DNA from: Anthoceros angustus
Taxonomy: Eukaryota > Streptophyta > Anthocerotopsida > Anthocerotales > Anthocerotaceae
Length of the DNA stretch: 64,000 nt
Assembly: GCA_010909165.1 (NCBI GenBank)
Contig: MU008182.1
Span: forward strand, 62,001-126,000
Direction of reading: 5' to 3'
Position numbers and translations under genes: made by a program. Numbering within the stretch: the first letter of the stretch is position 1; every line of letters starts with the position of its first letter. Below the pieces are notes generated by a model. That model was given only the letters and a program-made list of their open reading frames with translations, was not told the origin of the DNA and searched no databases. Shown here one piece after another: positions 11,286 through 22,721 of the stretch.

Positions 11286-12299
11286 GATAGGCGCGAGAGC
11301 CGGGTTGCGGGCGCAAGAGGCTGCGGTGTCTCGGTCGCGCGGAGAAATGACCCTCCCTCGTCGGCCAGCGGGTTGGAAATGTAAATGGGCGGGAAGGTGC
11401 CTCTTGCGTAAATAGCGCAGATGCGCATGGCTTACTGTCCTTCGCGCCTACTACGGCGCCTTACGGCTGCCGCGTACTGCGGCCTTACGTTGCCCACGGT
11501 CATGCGAGGCGTGAATACCTTATAACGGCCCACAGCAAGTTCGGTCTGACTGCTGTGCACGGCGACCTCCTCGGGACCCGTCCGTGGCGCCGCTTGAGTC
11601 GTCTCACTCACGACTCAACTACCTTACTGGGCGTACTTATCCTGTTTTGACCGGGTGGGGTCCGGACTTATCCGTTACCCGGTGCGTGATCCGGGCTTCG
11701 TCATAGTGATGCAGTCCGTTACCCTCCGAGTCCGGAGTATACTCCGGAGCCAGTCAAGACACCATCCGTACTTATTCCTCCCTTCGCCTTATTTTACTAT
11801 TCGAACCCTGAAAAACAAAACCCCACTTATTTCCTAACCCTCAAGGGAAGTCCATAGCCCACAACCCCTATGGGCCGTGAGGCTAAGCGGCAACACGGGC
11901 CAGCCGATTTTAGTGTGCCGCGACATCATAGGTCAAGGGGTTTCCTTTTGGAGTTAGGGATAGGTGTTACAGAGTTACGAGCACGAGTTGCTGGATTGGT
12001 AGGGGTGCTCGTGGTAGGAGCTACAATTTTAGACATCGGAGAAGTGAGTGTCTTGAACACAGCTTAGATGTATAAGAGACCTTTGAGTGTCTCTCTTATG
12101 AACAATTTGGTGTGAACTTGTGTGTTGAAGCTATGCGCGAGGTTGGTTGGAGACGTCTGATCAGCATCAAACTCGTTCGATGCACTGCCTTCTCGTCACA
12201 AGAAGGCCAGGAAGATCCCTGGATGGTCGAGAGCGGAGTGGCCAAGCTCCACGTCTGGAAGTGGTGGAAGGTAACGGGCGCAGACGATTGTTAAAATTT
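11286..12299. other. Intergenic, with repeat X remnant
   Basis: Contains GC-rich sequence with no protein I know, then the diverged start of repeat X (about 11870-11970). A short inverted repeat at about 12070-12100 (ATAAGAGAC...GTCTCTCTTAT) could form a hairpin. The gypsy RT of G1 starts abruptly at about 12300. Confidence 0.5.
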
Positions 12300-13400
12300 T
12301 CAGGGATTTCCTCAGAGACTTCATGGAAGTCTTCCTTGACGACTTCTGCGTGTTTGGAGCAGTGAGGAATCATCTGGGCCACCTTCGCAAGTGCTTGGAG
12401 CGGTGTCGACAGACCCAATTGTGCCTACATCCAGAGAAGTGCTATTTCGGAATGCCAGAGGGCATCCTGTTGGGGCACCGCATCTCCGCCAGAGGGATAG
12501 AGGTGGACCCTGACAAGATCAAAATGATAGCCGCTCTTAAGCCACCCACAACGCTAAAGGAGCTTAGAGGATTCCTTGGAATGGTTGGCTATTACCGTAG
12601 GTTTGTGAAGAATTTCTCAAAGAGGGCAGCTCCACTACTTACGAGTTTACTTTGCAAGGATCAGGAGTGGGCATGGACGCGGGAGCGGGAGGACGCCTTC
12701 CAAGATCTTTGAACCACTTTAATCACAGCACCAACCCTGAGGGGTCCATACTGGAAAAAGAAATTTCATGTGTTCGTGGATGTATCAAAGATTTGCCATC
12801 GGATCGCCTCACCAATGGGAAGAGAAGAACAATGATTATCCATCTATTATGCGCAAAGCTCACCGATGCGGAACGGAAGTACACGACTACTAAAAGGGAG
12901 GCACTGGGAATGGTCTACTCGGTTCGCAAATTCCGTCACTATTTGCTCTCTTATGAGTTTGTCTTCCATATCGACCACTTCGCACTGAAACATCTGGTGA
13001 ACAAGATCGACCTATCTGGCCGCATAGCTCGTTGGATTCGATTGCTGCAGGAGTTCACATTTACAGTTGAGACATGGGAGGGCAACAAGCATGTTAATGC
13101 CGATTTTATATCGAGATTGAAGACGGAAGCGGTGACGCAGGCTCAGTACGATGATTTTCCCGATGAAGCTTTGTTCGCAGCAAAGATAGAGGGGGAAGCG
13201 GCCGGGCCGAATCGAAAGGTGGCAAATAATGGTGGTGCGGCAGGAAATGAGAAGGGGAGACCCGGATACACCAGGCCTACTTACTCAGAGATATTTGAGT
13301 TCCTGGGGTTGGGCAGCATCCCCCCGGACCTTTCGAGGCAACAACAGCATGCCTTCGTGCATTATTCACGTCCATTTATGTCCGCCCAGGGCACGGCTTA
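12300..13400 (+). pseudogene. pol: Gypsy RT (C-terminal half)-RNase H (G1)
   Basis: Begins just before the catalytic box, which reads FLDD (12332-12343) where YxDD is usual. It continues through LGHRIS and the RT connection (ELRGFLGMVGYYRRFVK), then RNase H with LTDAERKYTTTKREALGMVY and HIDHFALKHLVNK. At least one frame change lies between 12700 and 12850. The open frame 12652-13407 carries the RNase H end and a ~70-residue linker (DEALFAAKIEG) before the integrase. Missing fingers and upper palm mean no activity. Confidence 0.85.
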
Positions 13401-13429
13401 TACGTAGGACGGACGGAAGAGAAAGGTTG

Positions 13430-14519
13430 TAGAGGATGCACGATTCTCGCGTGTTATGGTTGCCAGCCGGAGGCGGGAGGACATTTCGCAGCACACATCA
13501 CGTGCAGGAAAATTCTCGAAACAGGATATTGGTGGCCAAGCATGCATCAAGATGCCAAAGAGTTTGTGAAACGATGCAACGCCTGTCAAAGGGTTGGCAA
13601 ACCCTCTGCCACAACCCAATGGCCATTGATACCGATCCTGGCACTGGCTCCATTTGAAAAATGGGGTGTAGACTTTGTTGGTCCCATCCAACCCAAAACG
13701 AGGAGCCGCCAAAATCAGTACATCCTGGTTGCCACCGACTATTGCACGCGTATGGTGGAGGCGCAAGCCCTCCAAGTAGACACAGCTCATGTTGTCACCA
13801 GGTTCCTCTATGAGCAGATTATTGCCCGTTATGGATGCCCCTTAGAGCTTGTCAGCGACAGGGGGTCGCATTTCGCAAATGAGGTCATTTCTCATATGAC
13901 GGTCTACTTCAATGTTCGCCACAGGAAAACAACTCCTTATAATCTGAAGGCGAATGGGTTGACAGAGAAGGAAAATGGGCTCTTATGCAAGATCCTGAAC
14001 AAACTCACGGTGGAATATGCATACGATTGGGATCTCAAGCTTCACTCGGCACTTTGGGCATATAGGACTGCGGAAAAAATAACGACTCAGCAAACACCGT
14101 ACTACCTCACCTACGGCCATTTTTCGGTAATGCCTGTTGAATTTGAAATTCCTACCCTGCGCATCCAGGAATTTAACCGCATGACAGTTGAAGAAAGTCA
14201 ACTGGAACGTCTTGTCAGCTTCGCCAAACACACCGAGGATAGGGAACAAGCGCTGGTTGTCATGCAGGAGGTCCAGGCAAAATGAAAGGCATGGCATGAT
14301 AACCGGTTGCGGAAACAAGAGTGGGTGGCACCTAGTGACTTGGCCTTATTGTATGACAATAGATATATGCACTTTCCAGGCAACCTTCACCTTCGATGGA
14401 TGGGCCCATATAAAGTCCTAGAGGTTTTCGCAAATGGCTCCATACAGCTCCAACAGTTAGACGGGCTGCCCCTACCAACCAGGATCAACGGTTGGAGAGT
14501 CAAGAAATACTACACATGA
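13430..14519 (+). pseudogene. pol: Gypsy integrase (G1)
   Basis: This protein would insert the element DNA into the genome. The HHCC zinc domain is visible around 13485-13600 (GGHFAAHITCRKI, then RCNACQRVGKP). In the core the first Asp is in WGVDFVGP (near 13665), the second in VSDRGSHF (near 13857), and Glu is in LTEKENG (near 13965). The frame runs 13542-14285 and is stopped by one TGA (14283-14285), after which the same frame stays open to 14519 (DNRLRKQEW ... WRVKKYY). So this is a nearly intact integrase with one nonsense codon and one upstream frame change. The C-terminal region has a GPYKVLEV motif like that of other gypsy integrases. No chromodomain is seen. Confidence 0.88.
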
Positions 14520-14542
14520 GTTGGCGAGGGCGCCAACAAATG

Positions 14543-14560
14543 AAAAAGGGAGTATGTAAA
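14543..14560 (+). promoter_or_regulatory. Polypurine tract and probable 3' LTR start (G1)
   Basis: AAAAAGGGAG at 14543-14552 lies 24 bp after the integrase stop and is followed by TATGTAAACG. A 3' LTR probably starts with TG at 14555. Its far end was not found, because there is no partner LTR upstream. A T-rich stretch follows (14608-14620). Confidence 0.55.
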
Positions 14561-14717
14561 CGATCTGGATTTCGAAACTCCCTGTTGGATTGTGTCTTTG
14601 AGTGATTTTTTGTTTTTTTCTGCTAAGTTTGGTGTCCAAGCGAGCTAGGTTGTCAGTAGAAGGGGGTATTTATACTAGAAAGTGTCCTTGGCCTATGGGT
14701 TTGAGTTGTTTTCTAGA

Positions 14718-16793
14718 TTAAATAATAATTGGTCCTTGGACTATAAACTCGATACTCCTGGGCCTTTGACCAGGAACATAAGACTCCTCATCCATGTGCC
14801 ACAACATAATAGGGCCTCCTACTGTAGATGAGGTGCTTACCCCCTCCTCCCGTGGGCTACCCCTGGCCGCCTGTTCCATGCCCTCGAAAGATGCCACGTC
14901 GCCTCCTGTTGCGCCGCTCATAGTTGCCTCAGAGGTGGGTTCTCCAATGTCGGTGGGAATTTCCGCTACCCCGGTAGTAGACTCCAAGACAGTCGTTTGT
15001 TCAACAACCATGGTAGGGATTTCTGCTACCGCGGTCGTCTCTCCCTTCCTTCCGGTAGTGCCTTCCACTACCTCGGTCGTGGACCTGCTGCTCCGCTTCC
15101 CTTTTCCCTTCTCCTTTCTGACTCGGCCACGCGTCTCGTCTCGTTCCCGCTTGTACCGGTCCGCCAACTTCCGGACCTTCTCCACAGAGGCTACCTCTTG
15201 CTCTTGGGCCATAGCAGTTCTCCACGCATTTCTGATTTGCTTCATGGGCATCCTTGATGCGGGCCATGGGCCTTCCTGTGACTCGTCATGGTGTAACTCC
15301 TCCGGGCCTGCGTAAATCCTCCTAAATTTTGATCCTCATCTCCTCCATTATGCCTTGTCTTCCTCCAACTGTTTTCGCCTAGCCTCCTCCTCATCAAATT
15401 TGGCCTTCACCACTTCCTCTCGTCACCCCTGCCCAGGCGGTGAGTGCCAGCGCCTTTGGTCCAGCATGTCCGACTGAGCCCGAATCATGGCTGTTGTTAG
15501 CTCCTGCAGATCCATTTGTTGAGGAGGGGCCGCGCCGGACGCCATTCAATGCCCTATCAACCACCTTTTTTCCCCAGCAAGGTGCGTACCCAAACTATCT
15601 CCACCACATCGACCTCAGTCGCCAAGGGAGCTCCTTTGAAGATTTCTTCCCACCCTGGTGAGGGTTTCGTTGCTGGGGCCAACCCTAATTCTTTCGGGGC
15701 CTGTTCATCACCTGCATCCAGGTCAACAAAATTGTCTTCCTCAGGTCGCGCCTCTTCATCTGACAAATCAATCCGTCGCTTGGCCTTCATCTTCTTCGCT
15801 TTTTCCTGCAGCGCGACCCCCGCCTTCGACCTAGTGACGTGCGCGTCCACCTTCCCCTCCTTTGTTGAGCCTCGCCTGACTCCCTCGGCCTTCCTTTTCT
15901 TGTCTGTGGTGACCTCCTTTTCTTCTCCAGAGCTTCCCGTTGCCGCAGACTCCCAGCTGCCAGATCCCTCCTCTATTTCTTCCTTGGGCTCTTAGCTTTC
16001 CACTTCACCTCCTAAACATGGAGGAGGCCACAATCTCTATCTCAGGCAAACAGTTAGAGTGTGCATACATGTGAACCAGGAAGGGCGAGATTAAGGAGGG
16101 GCGAGAAGGAAGGTCGTTGACCTCTCTTCGCACTTGTCAAAAATAATCCATTTAATGATCCTTGTACCCTTGACAACCTCATGGAGAAAAAGCAGCAAAT
16201 GGTCAGACAAATAATCATGCTTCTTGTGCTGCAGGAAACAAAGGAGCCATCTGGCCAGACCCATAAGCTGCGCAGAAACCATTTCTCGGGTCAACCATCC
16301 ATTGGGTTCCCGAATTACGCCCGTCTTGACCAGAGCCGCTGCTGCTGCCGTTGTGCTCCTCTTTCGGGAGGGCTCAATTACCAATCCTCCCGCTTCCTCC
16401 TCACTGTGCCCATACACCTCCCTGACCAACTCGACATCCCAATCCTGGGGCCTCGCCGTGAATCCTTCCCCTGGTTGCTTAGCCTTCAGCTGGCGAGCAC
16501 ACTTGTGCACCAAACTTGGGCTCACATAGTTCCATCGTTTCTCCATGAAGCTGAGCCTCAGCTCCCTCACCAATCCTCCAGCTCGGACCCTCCAATGGTC
16601 CATATTTGGCCATTGGGCGGTCAAAATTTCCGCTGCGGCCTTGGGCGCCATGCTCCCGCAACAACTTCACTGCCCACGGAGCCTCGAACTGCTGATAGCT
16701 CGCCTCAGAATTTCCAACTTGGTCAGTCCCCCAGGGTTCCTACCTCCACGACCTCGCTACGCCGCCGCCAGCGCCTTCCTTTTTCGGGCCCAT
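14718..16793 (-). pseudogene. Gag-like plant transposon protein, broken
   Basis: A long minus-strand reading region split by stops and shifts. A start Met fits at 16791-16793 (GPKKEGAGGG). One open piece is 16651-16091. Its second half resembles the domain of the same kind seen at 62.3 kb: a helix-rich stretch with LARWLLCFLQHKKHDYLSDHL facing FAKIVLGLVNYQRTSYFSTNF. I compare both with the plant family annotated as putative plant transposon protein (PF20167), which accompanies LTR elements. The next pieces, 15850-15557 (acidic and lysine-rich) and 15251-14718 (coiled coil VEKVRKLADRYKRERDE, then a Thr/Val/Glu-rich repeat tail), look like one continuing charged C-terminal half. Function is unknown. 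It lies tail-to-tail with G1. Confidence 0.6.
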
Positions 16794-17760
16794 GAGCCTC
16801 TCACTTGCCACTGAGGAGGGTCCGAGCTACCTCCCTCGTCAGCGCCTCGCGCCTTCCTGCTGATTGCAGTGCTCCTCCTCGCCTTGGCTAAATGCGCCAC
16901 AGCTCACTCTAGTGCTTCACGCCCCGCTCCTCGACGCTCCGCCCCGTTACTTCAACTTGAATCGCCTCCGACCTTTCCGAGTTTTCTTAGGGTTATATCC
17001 CCCTGAAGTTCCCCGACCACCAGCCGGCTTCCGCTACCACTTCTCCCTTCCGCGACCGCCCTTCCAGTTCTTCGACCTCCTTCGGAGCCTAGCTCCCACA
17101 CTCCCCAGTCAATGACCACACAGTTCCCTCTGGCCCGGTTGGTATTCAGCGTTATCGGAGAGGCGGTGAAGAGAAACTCCACACTGCGGCCTCGGAGCCT
17201 TGACCTCGCTGACCAAGCATGGGGGTGTCTCTCACTAAGAGCAAGTGGCGGGATAAGGGCAAACACAAGGTGGCTGCGGTATAGAAGATGACGGCTTTGG
17301 AGTCTCATCGCTTCACCGACTACTCGATTAGAAATGCGTTGTGACCTCGTTGACGACTAAAGCTGGTGTGTGTGGCGTGTCTTCACCCCGGTGTCAAGGT
17401 GAGGATTATGGAGATCCCTCACGTATACGGTTCATAAGGTGGACGGAGGAAGAGGATGTGCCCGCAACATGGCTGGGGCATGATGTACGATCTGTGACGG
17501 TGCTTATGTAACACGGCCTTGCTCGCACCAATCGCCCAGGCTGTTATGCCCAAGTCCTTTGTGCCATTGTCACGGGAACTTCCATTCTCTCGTGGTGGAT
17601 CATTTGATGGAGGCTTTGGAGCCACCACAATCATCACAGGGGTTGGTAGGAACCATTCGAGTTCCGCCGTGCATGGTCAACTTTCGAGTTAGTACGAAGA
17701 TTGCAGGCTCCTTTGTTCCTTAGCGGATCCGGATGTTGGCGATCAATATGCTGCCACGCT
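16794..17760. other. Unassigned region before gypsy G2
   Basis: Starts C-rich and becomes mixed. No gag, zinc knuckle or LTR was identified, although the gag of G2 should be here if the element were complete. Short frames are shadows. Confidence 0.45.
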
Positions 17761-17934
17761 TAGCAGTTGGTTGCTCGGACGGGGCCGTCCTCGGCGTACC
17801 ACCCGAGGTCTCTATACGGCCGGGCGGCTACAATTGGTCAAGGGCTTGGCAGGCGGTGGCTGGCAAGGAGGTGCGATGTCACAATTGGCTCGAGCTTCGC
17901 ATGGTCATCCCATGATCCAGCCTACTCGGCGGAT

Positions 17935-18270
17935 CACAGTGCCTATCAACCATGCCGTGGTTGACAATCGAGGTGTATTCTCAATGGAGTAGCACCACGG
18001 GTGGTGCTCTTGGACACCGGAGCACAACCTTATCATCGGTCAAGCCTTGGCGGCCGCATTCTGAGGTGGGGATGCTCTCAAGAGTCGTGGAGTAGTCATT
18101 ACCGCCACAGGGCCATCGAGCAGTTCAAGGCGAGGCAGTGTCCGATTTCTATCGTCTTGAAACCTGGTACTAACGATGTTGTTCAGCTGGACTTGCCCTG
18201 TTTGGTATCAGCTGCCACCAACTATGACATCCTGCTTGGCGAGAATTTATTCCGCACGAGTTGGGATTGA
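17935..18270 (+). pseudogene. pol: Gypsy aspartic protease (G2)
   Basis: Would cut the polyprotein. The active-site box is VLLDTGAQP (about 18003-18030). The beta-strand before it (ITVPINHAVVDNRGVF) is in another frame, with a stop at 17990-17992. After the box one more shift is needed to get the expected hydrophobic follow-up (LIIGQALAAAF). The end motif YDILLGENLF (about 18211-18240) matches the conserved end of gypsy proteases. The DTGA residues are intact but the frame is broken. Confidence 0.8.
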
Positions 18271-18336
18271 CTGGGGAGGCGAGCATATTATCGTCCGGAT
18301 TGGCGGCGGGGTGGTCGGCGTTTAGCCTACATTCCT

Positions 18337-19625
18337 TTGGACTTACATCATCAGCTAGCTGCCGGTGACGTTGCATTGGTTGACCGCCAAGCATGTCCGG
18401 CGTTACGTTATCCTTTGTTACCTCAGGATGATCATCACATCTCTTGGATTTTTACAGAGGATGATGCCAGTCCTGTTGTTTCTAATGATGTGGATACTAT
18501 TGCCCCTGATGCGAGTGCCCCGTTGTCGAGTCAGGCAGTATGGTATGCTGCCCGGCGGCATGTGGAGTATGCTTTACAGCAATTTCATGCGGCCGGGATT
18601 GAGGCCGGGACAAAGCCGTTTCTTGAGTCTGCTTCAACGTTGCTTCCACCTTTGAATCAACATACCATTATTTGGCCCGTGTGTACAGCGGGTTATGTGG
18701 TGTTGGAATTATTCGGGGGTTTGTGCACTGGCTTGGAGGCTCTATTACGTGCTGGCGTTTTGGTGCGTCAATATTATTACTGTGACAATTGTCCGGTCGC
18801 TCAACAGATTGCTGGGCATCGCTTGCAGCAGTTACATTCTCGCCATGCTAGTTTGTTTCCGATCTCTGCATTTGTGACTACGTTCACTGCTTTACCTCAA
18901 GATGTCGGTGACATTCACCAATCCCACATCCAGGCTTTGCCTCCGGTTGATCTGGTGATCGCTGGATGGGAGTGTCAGGGGTTTTCCCGTGCTGGCCAAG
19001 GTGCGGGTTTGCAGGATCCACGGAGCGGATCGTTTTTGTCGTTGGCTCGTATTTTGCATTGGCTTCAGCAGGTGCACCCTCATATGGTGTATGTTCGAGA
19101 ATACTCCGGCACATTTAGATCCTCGGCCGCACTTGTTTTGATGCTACGTTGATCCAACATGTGGTGGGATCTCCGTTTGTCATGGATCTTTCGCAGTCGG
19201 TAGCTTTGCCCACCGTTACGCGCTATTGGACCAATTGGGCTCCATGCACAATTTTGCAATTGGCACTTGACATCTGATTCGTGATGATCAGCTCCGGTTG
19301 CAAGATGTTTTGGAACCATATCATAGTCCGGTGAAGGCGTGGAGAAGTCTCCGTGGTTTCCAACTAATCGGCACCGGCATGCCGCGCCGGACTCTACCAC
19401 TGGTCGGTTTTCCGGTTCTTATGCGTATCGTGGGGGTCAATGGGCTGTTGTTGGAATGTTCGTGCTCAACGATGGGAGGAGCCCTCTTGGAAGAACGAGA
19501 ACGTATCATGGGGTTTGATACTCATACTCAGTTGGCGTCACTTACAGTCGGATTGCTGCTCTCGGGCGTGCTATGGATTTACGCTTACACGGCTTGTTAC
19601 CATTTGTTTAGTGTTTCAAATCTTG
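18337..19625 (+). pseudogene. C5-cytosine DNA methyltransferase domain in gypsy pol (G2)
   Basis: Would transfer a methyl group from S-adenosylmethionine to cytosine in DNA. The open frame 18337-19152 has motif I (LELFGGLCTGLEALLRAG, about 18700-18753) for cofactor binding and motif IV (DLVIAGWECQGFSRAG). The catalytic Cys codon is 18973-18975. The residue before Cys is Glu, whereas the family has Pro-Cys. Motif VI (YVREN, normally ENV) is shifted by one base near 19092. Motif VIII (RYWTNWAP) lies near 19220-19245. A motif-X-like end (ALGRAMDL) lies near 19557-19580 in another frame. The domain order and the R-x-Y/W-W-TN box recall DNMT3/DRM-type enzymes, but the clade is not proven. The domain is inserted exactly between protease and RT. 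It is inactive as it stands. Confidence 0.85.
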
Positions 19626-19879
19626 TCGCGTGCTCCGTTTGTGGGTTTATTTCCTCAGTGCTGGAGCATGTCATCCGATGTCGCTCACTTGCCCTTTCCG
19701 GTTAGATCTCTCTTATACTGGATCTTTGGGGAGTCAATAGCTTTTCGTGTCCATCATTCGGTTTCGGCTTGTATGGTGAGCAATTCGGATTCGGAGACCA
19801 CGTTTATCATCACCGGCCGGTAGCCTCGATATGTTTCCACAATATGGGGTCTCGGTTGATGAAGATCGGAGGCAGTTAA

Positions 19880-21207
19880 GTGACCCTGGCTAAATCCGAG
19901 ATTGTTTTGCCTTCTCTATGAAGGAGCCGGGTACTTGTAATGTGATGAAGTTCCGTGTTCAGCTGACCACTAATGAGCCGGTTCTGACGCCCGGTACCGT
20001 CTTAGCCCTGCCGAGTGGGAGATCGTGGACGCACGTTGTAAGGAGTTACATGAAGTCGGGTTGATTCGCCATCCACGTCGATTTTTTTGCGCTCTTCCAC
20101 CCAAGAAGGATAGTCGATTGTGGGTGGCATGTGTGGTGATTATCGGCCTCACGACGCGATCCGCAGGATCGTTATCCTATGCCTACCGGAGGAGTTATTT
20201 GATCGATTGGACAATCTTCGCTTTTTTGTTGGACTGCGTGATTTAACCAGTGCCCATGGCGGATGAGGACATCAAGAAGATGGCGTTCCACGGCTCGCAA
20301 CAACTTTGGGAGTGGCTGTTCATGCCTTTTGGGTTCCGTAATGCTCCTGTTACGTTTCAGAGAATCATGGACAAGGTGTTGGCGGGTGCACCACATCTCT
20401 TGTGTTACATCGATGATGTGTTGGTTCACAGTCGAGACTTTCACACACATTTGATTCACTTGGAGGACCTATTTTGTCGGCTTCGCAAGGCAGCATTGAA
20501 GTGTCATCCCGCCAAGTGTGAGCTGGGTGTTGATACGATTGATTCTAGGTCATAGGATTGTGCCTAACGGCATTATGCCTCACGCTGCTAAGGTTCAGGC
20601 TATCTTGGAGGTACCTGCGCCTACTAGCGTGTCCATGTTAAGGGCATATCTGAGCCTCTGCCATTATTATCGCATTTACATTCAGGATTTTAGTCGTATT
20701 GCCAAGCCTCTCAATGAGTTGTTACGCAAGAATGTCGCTTGGGATTGGGCAGAAGCATGTGAGCAAGCGTTTCTTATGTTGAAGGACAGGTTCAACCTGT
20801 CATGGCTAGACCTGATTTTGACAAACCATTCGTTGTGCATACAGTTGAGTCGGTTTGGGTTTGGGTCTTGCTCGCCCAATTGATGATGCAGTCATGAAGC
20901 GTGTAATTGCGTATGCTTCGCAGATTGCAATAGAGCTGAGTAATTACCCTAGTTATGAAGGGAGTGTTTGGCTGTGGGTGTATGTCATTTTACTTACTTG
21001 TATGGTGATTTGGTGACGGACCATCAGCCTTTGAAGTGGTTGATGACTAACACCCAATTGAGTGGCAAGTTGGCTCGGTGGGCAATGACCTTACAAGATT
21101 ATGATTTTGAGGTTGTTCATCGTCCGGAGCTTGTCACCGAGAATCTTGATTTGTTATCACGGCATCCTGTGGAATCTAGCGAAGACCATACAGAGGCACG
21201 ATTTTGA
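19880..21207 (+). pseudogene. pol: Gypsy reverse transcriptase-RNase H (G2)
   Basis: The entry motif KFRVQLTTNEPVLTP is near 19950. The fingers follow (EVGLIRHPRRFFCALPPKKD, 20049-20108), then YPMPTPEELFDRLDNL in another frame, then MPFGFRNAPVTFQRIMDK and the catalytic YIDD (20406-20417) in the frame 20250-20555. LGHRIVPNG begins a new frame at 20548. RNase H ends with DHQPLKWLMTNTQLSGKLARWA and a Leu-Leu-Ser-Arg-His end (20968-21207). At least five frame changes are needed. The segment missing between about 20860 and 20970 removes part of the RNase H core. Confidence 0.87.
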
Positions 21208-21310
21208 CGAGAATGGGATGGTGTGATGGCTTTATGCCGTGCCGGAGACTTGAGCATTGTGCTGTTTATCGGCTTGTTGGGCATGGCGAGACATTTGACA
21301 GTTCGGAACC

Positions 21311-22183
21311 ATGCATTATTTACCAAGCTGGTTCATACCCGTAGGGTGTACAAGCTCTGAAAACACGCATTCGACGGGCGGCGGATACAATTGGCGAGAT
21401 GGTTATCTCGCGGTGGCGGCAGGCGTTGTGACACGCCGCCACGGGATCGGAAGTCGTTGGTCTTTGGCTCATGCCGACATGGGGCATTTTGGCGTCAAGC
21501 GAGCGTATAGTTTGTTGGCTCCTCATTTCCATTGGAGTGGCATGTATGGTCAAGTTCGTGATCCGATAGCCCAATGCGGCGGCGGCGGTAAAGGCTTCTT
21601 TTAATATCAAGCCATCTCAGCCGTTACCTATCGGTCTTTTCTTTTGGTCTTGCGATCTTATTGGTGAGTTGCCTAAGGCGGACGGGGTAATGTTTATGTG
21701 ATGGTGATGGTAGAACACTTTTCTAAGTGGGCTGAGATTGTTGCTTTGCCCGATAAGAGCTCGAAAGCCCAAGCCTTTTACTGCATGTGCTTAGTCGGTT
21801 TGGCGGTATGCGAGAATGTCTCACGATCGAGTGGAGTTCGTGGAGAATTTCGATTGTTGGATCATGCTTTCATTGATCATCGACGAACTAGTCGAGATCA
21901 TCCCCAAGCAGATGGGTTGGCTGAGCGTTTGGTTCAGACCATTAAGCAAGGTTTACGTAAACTGTTGTTGACAATGCCTCAAGCTGATTGGGACCTGGCG
22001 TTGCCGTATGTGGCGATGGGGTATCGTATGAGTAAGCACGCTGCTTTGGCCCATTTTTCTCCCTATTTCTTGCTCTTTGGGCGGGATCCTGTTCCTCCTG
22101 TCTCCATTGCCAAGGAAATGCATCGTAGTGGCCTGATGATGATCACACATGGGCCCGGCGGTTGGTGGCGGGCATTTTGGTGA
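21311..22183 (+). pseudogene. pol: Gypsy integrase (G2)
   Basis: The zinc domain is visible (LAHADMGHFGVKRAYSLLA, about 21470-21525), but the second Cys pair is blurred by deletion. The core starts with WSCDLIG (first Asp, near 21647), then VEHFSKWAEIVALP. The second Asp box should lie near 21820-21850 and is scrambled (a GVRGEFRLLDHAFIDHRRT wording remains). The catalytic Glu is in GLAERLVQT (near 21920). The end contains YRMSKHAALAHFSPYFLLFG. The main open frame is 21698-22183. The wording DHRRTSRDHPQADG is the same type as in gypsy elements of algae and seedless plants, from memory. Confidence 0.85.
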
Positions 22184-22312
22184 GGCCATGCCTATGGCTG
22201 TAACCTAATCGATTGCTCGACGCATCGAGACACGTTGCGTTATGCTTACACTCGCGGTGGCCACCCTAAATTGAAGAAGTTTCACACGGAGACTATGTTT
22301 ATCTGACAGCCA

Positions 22313-22690
22313 ATGTCTGGAACCTTCTACTCGAGAGACATGTATTGCGAGTTAAAGAGGTCTTTGACAGTGTGTTGGTGTTGCAAGTCGATGGACGGCG
22401 CTCAAGGAGCACATGAAGAATTGTGCTCCTTGCCATCTTCCTCTGGACCCCACGATCGTTCTGATTGGTTAGGTTCGATTATCCATGCCAAGTCGCGGCG
22501 CATCGGCGATCCGGAGCTTATGTTGTTGTGTGGCGGATGCAATGGTGGATTCCATCTATTTTGTTTGTCTCCACCACTCAGAGGTGCAGGTGTTTGGTAT
22601 TGCCTGCCTCTCGGAGTAAGGGTACTCGGGAGCGGTTTGGCGCTGTTATGTGAGTCTTCTTGGTTGTTTGGTTCTCCTTGGCGGTGATGT
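22313..22690 (+). pseudogene. PHD-finger-like domain after integrase (G2)
   Basis: After the integrase, in the frame 22313-22687, comes DPELMLLCGGCNGGFHLFC followed by LSPPLRG and VWYCLP (about 22510-22610). This follows the PHD finger pattern C-x2-C-x4-H-x2-C, then a PPL turn and a W-Y-C end. The first Cys pair expected 10-15 residues upstream is not seen in this copy. PHD fingers read histone tails. At this place many gypsy elements carry a chromodomain for choosing insertion sites, so a PHD finger here would be an alternative reader. This is inference from position. Confidence 0.65.
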
Positions 22691-22721
22691 TGCGACTTTG
22701 GGCTTGACGTCCTTCGCCCTG

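Larger units (their letters stand above)
12300..14560 (+). mobile_element. Ty3/gypsy element G1, 5'-truncated
   Basis: A plus-strand pol remnant in the order RT (C-terminal half), RNase H, integrase, with a polypurine-like tract after the last stop. Gag, protease and the RT fingers are missing: upstream sequence ends right before the RFLDD-equivalent box. Placement of integrase after RNase H identifies Ty3/gypsy and not copia. It is a different lineage from G2, judged by the RNase H and integrase wording. Confidence 0.88.

Noticed and set aside
12066-12081. AGATGTATAAGAGAC resembling a Tn5 mosaic end (library adapter)
   Set aside because: It lacks two bases of the mosaic end, the flanks show no adapter continuation, and it forms a natural hairpin with GTCTCTCTTAT.
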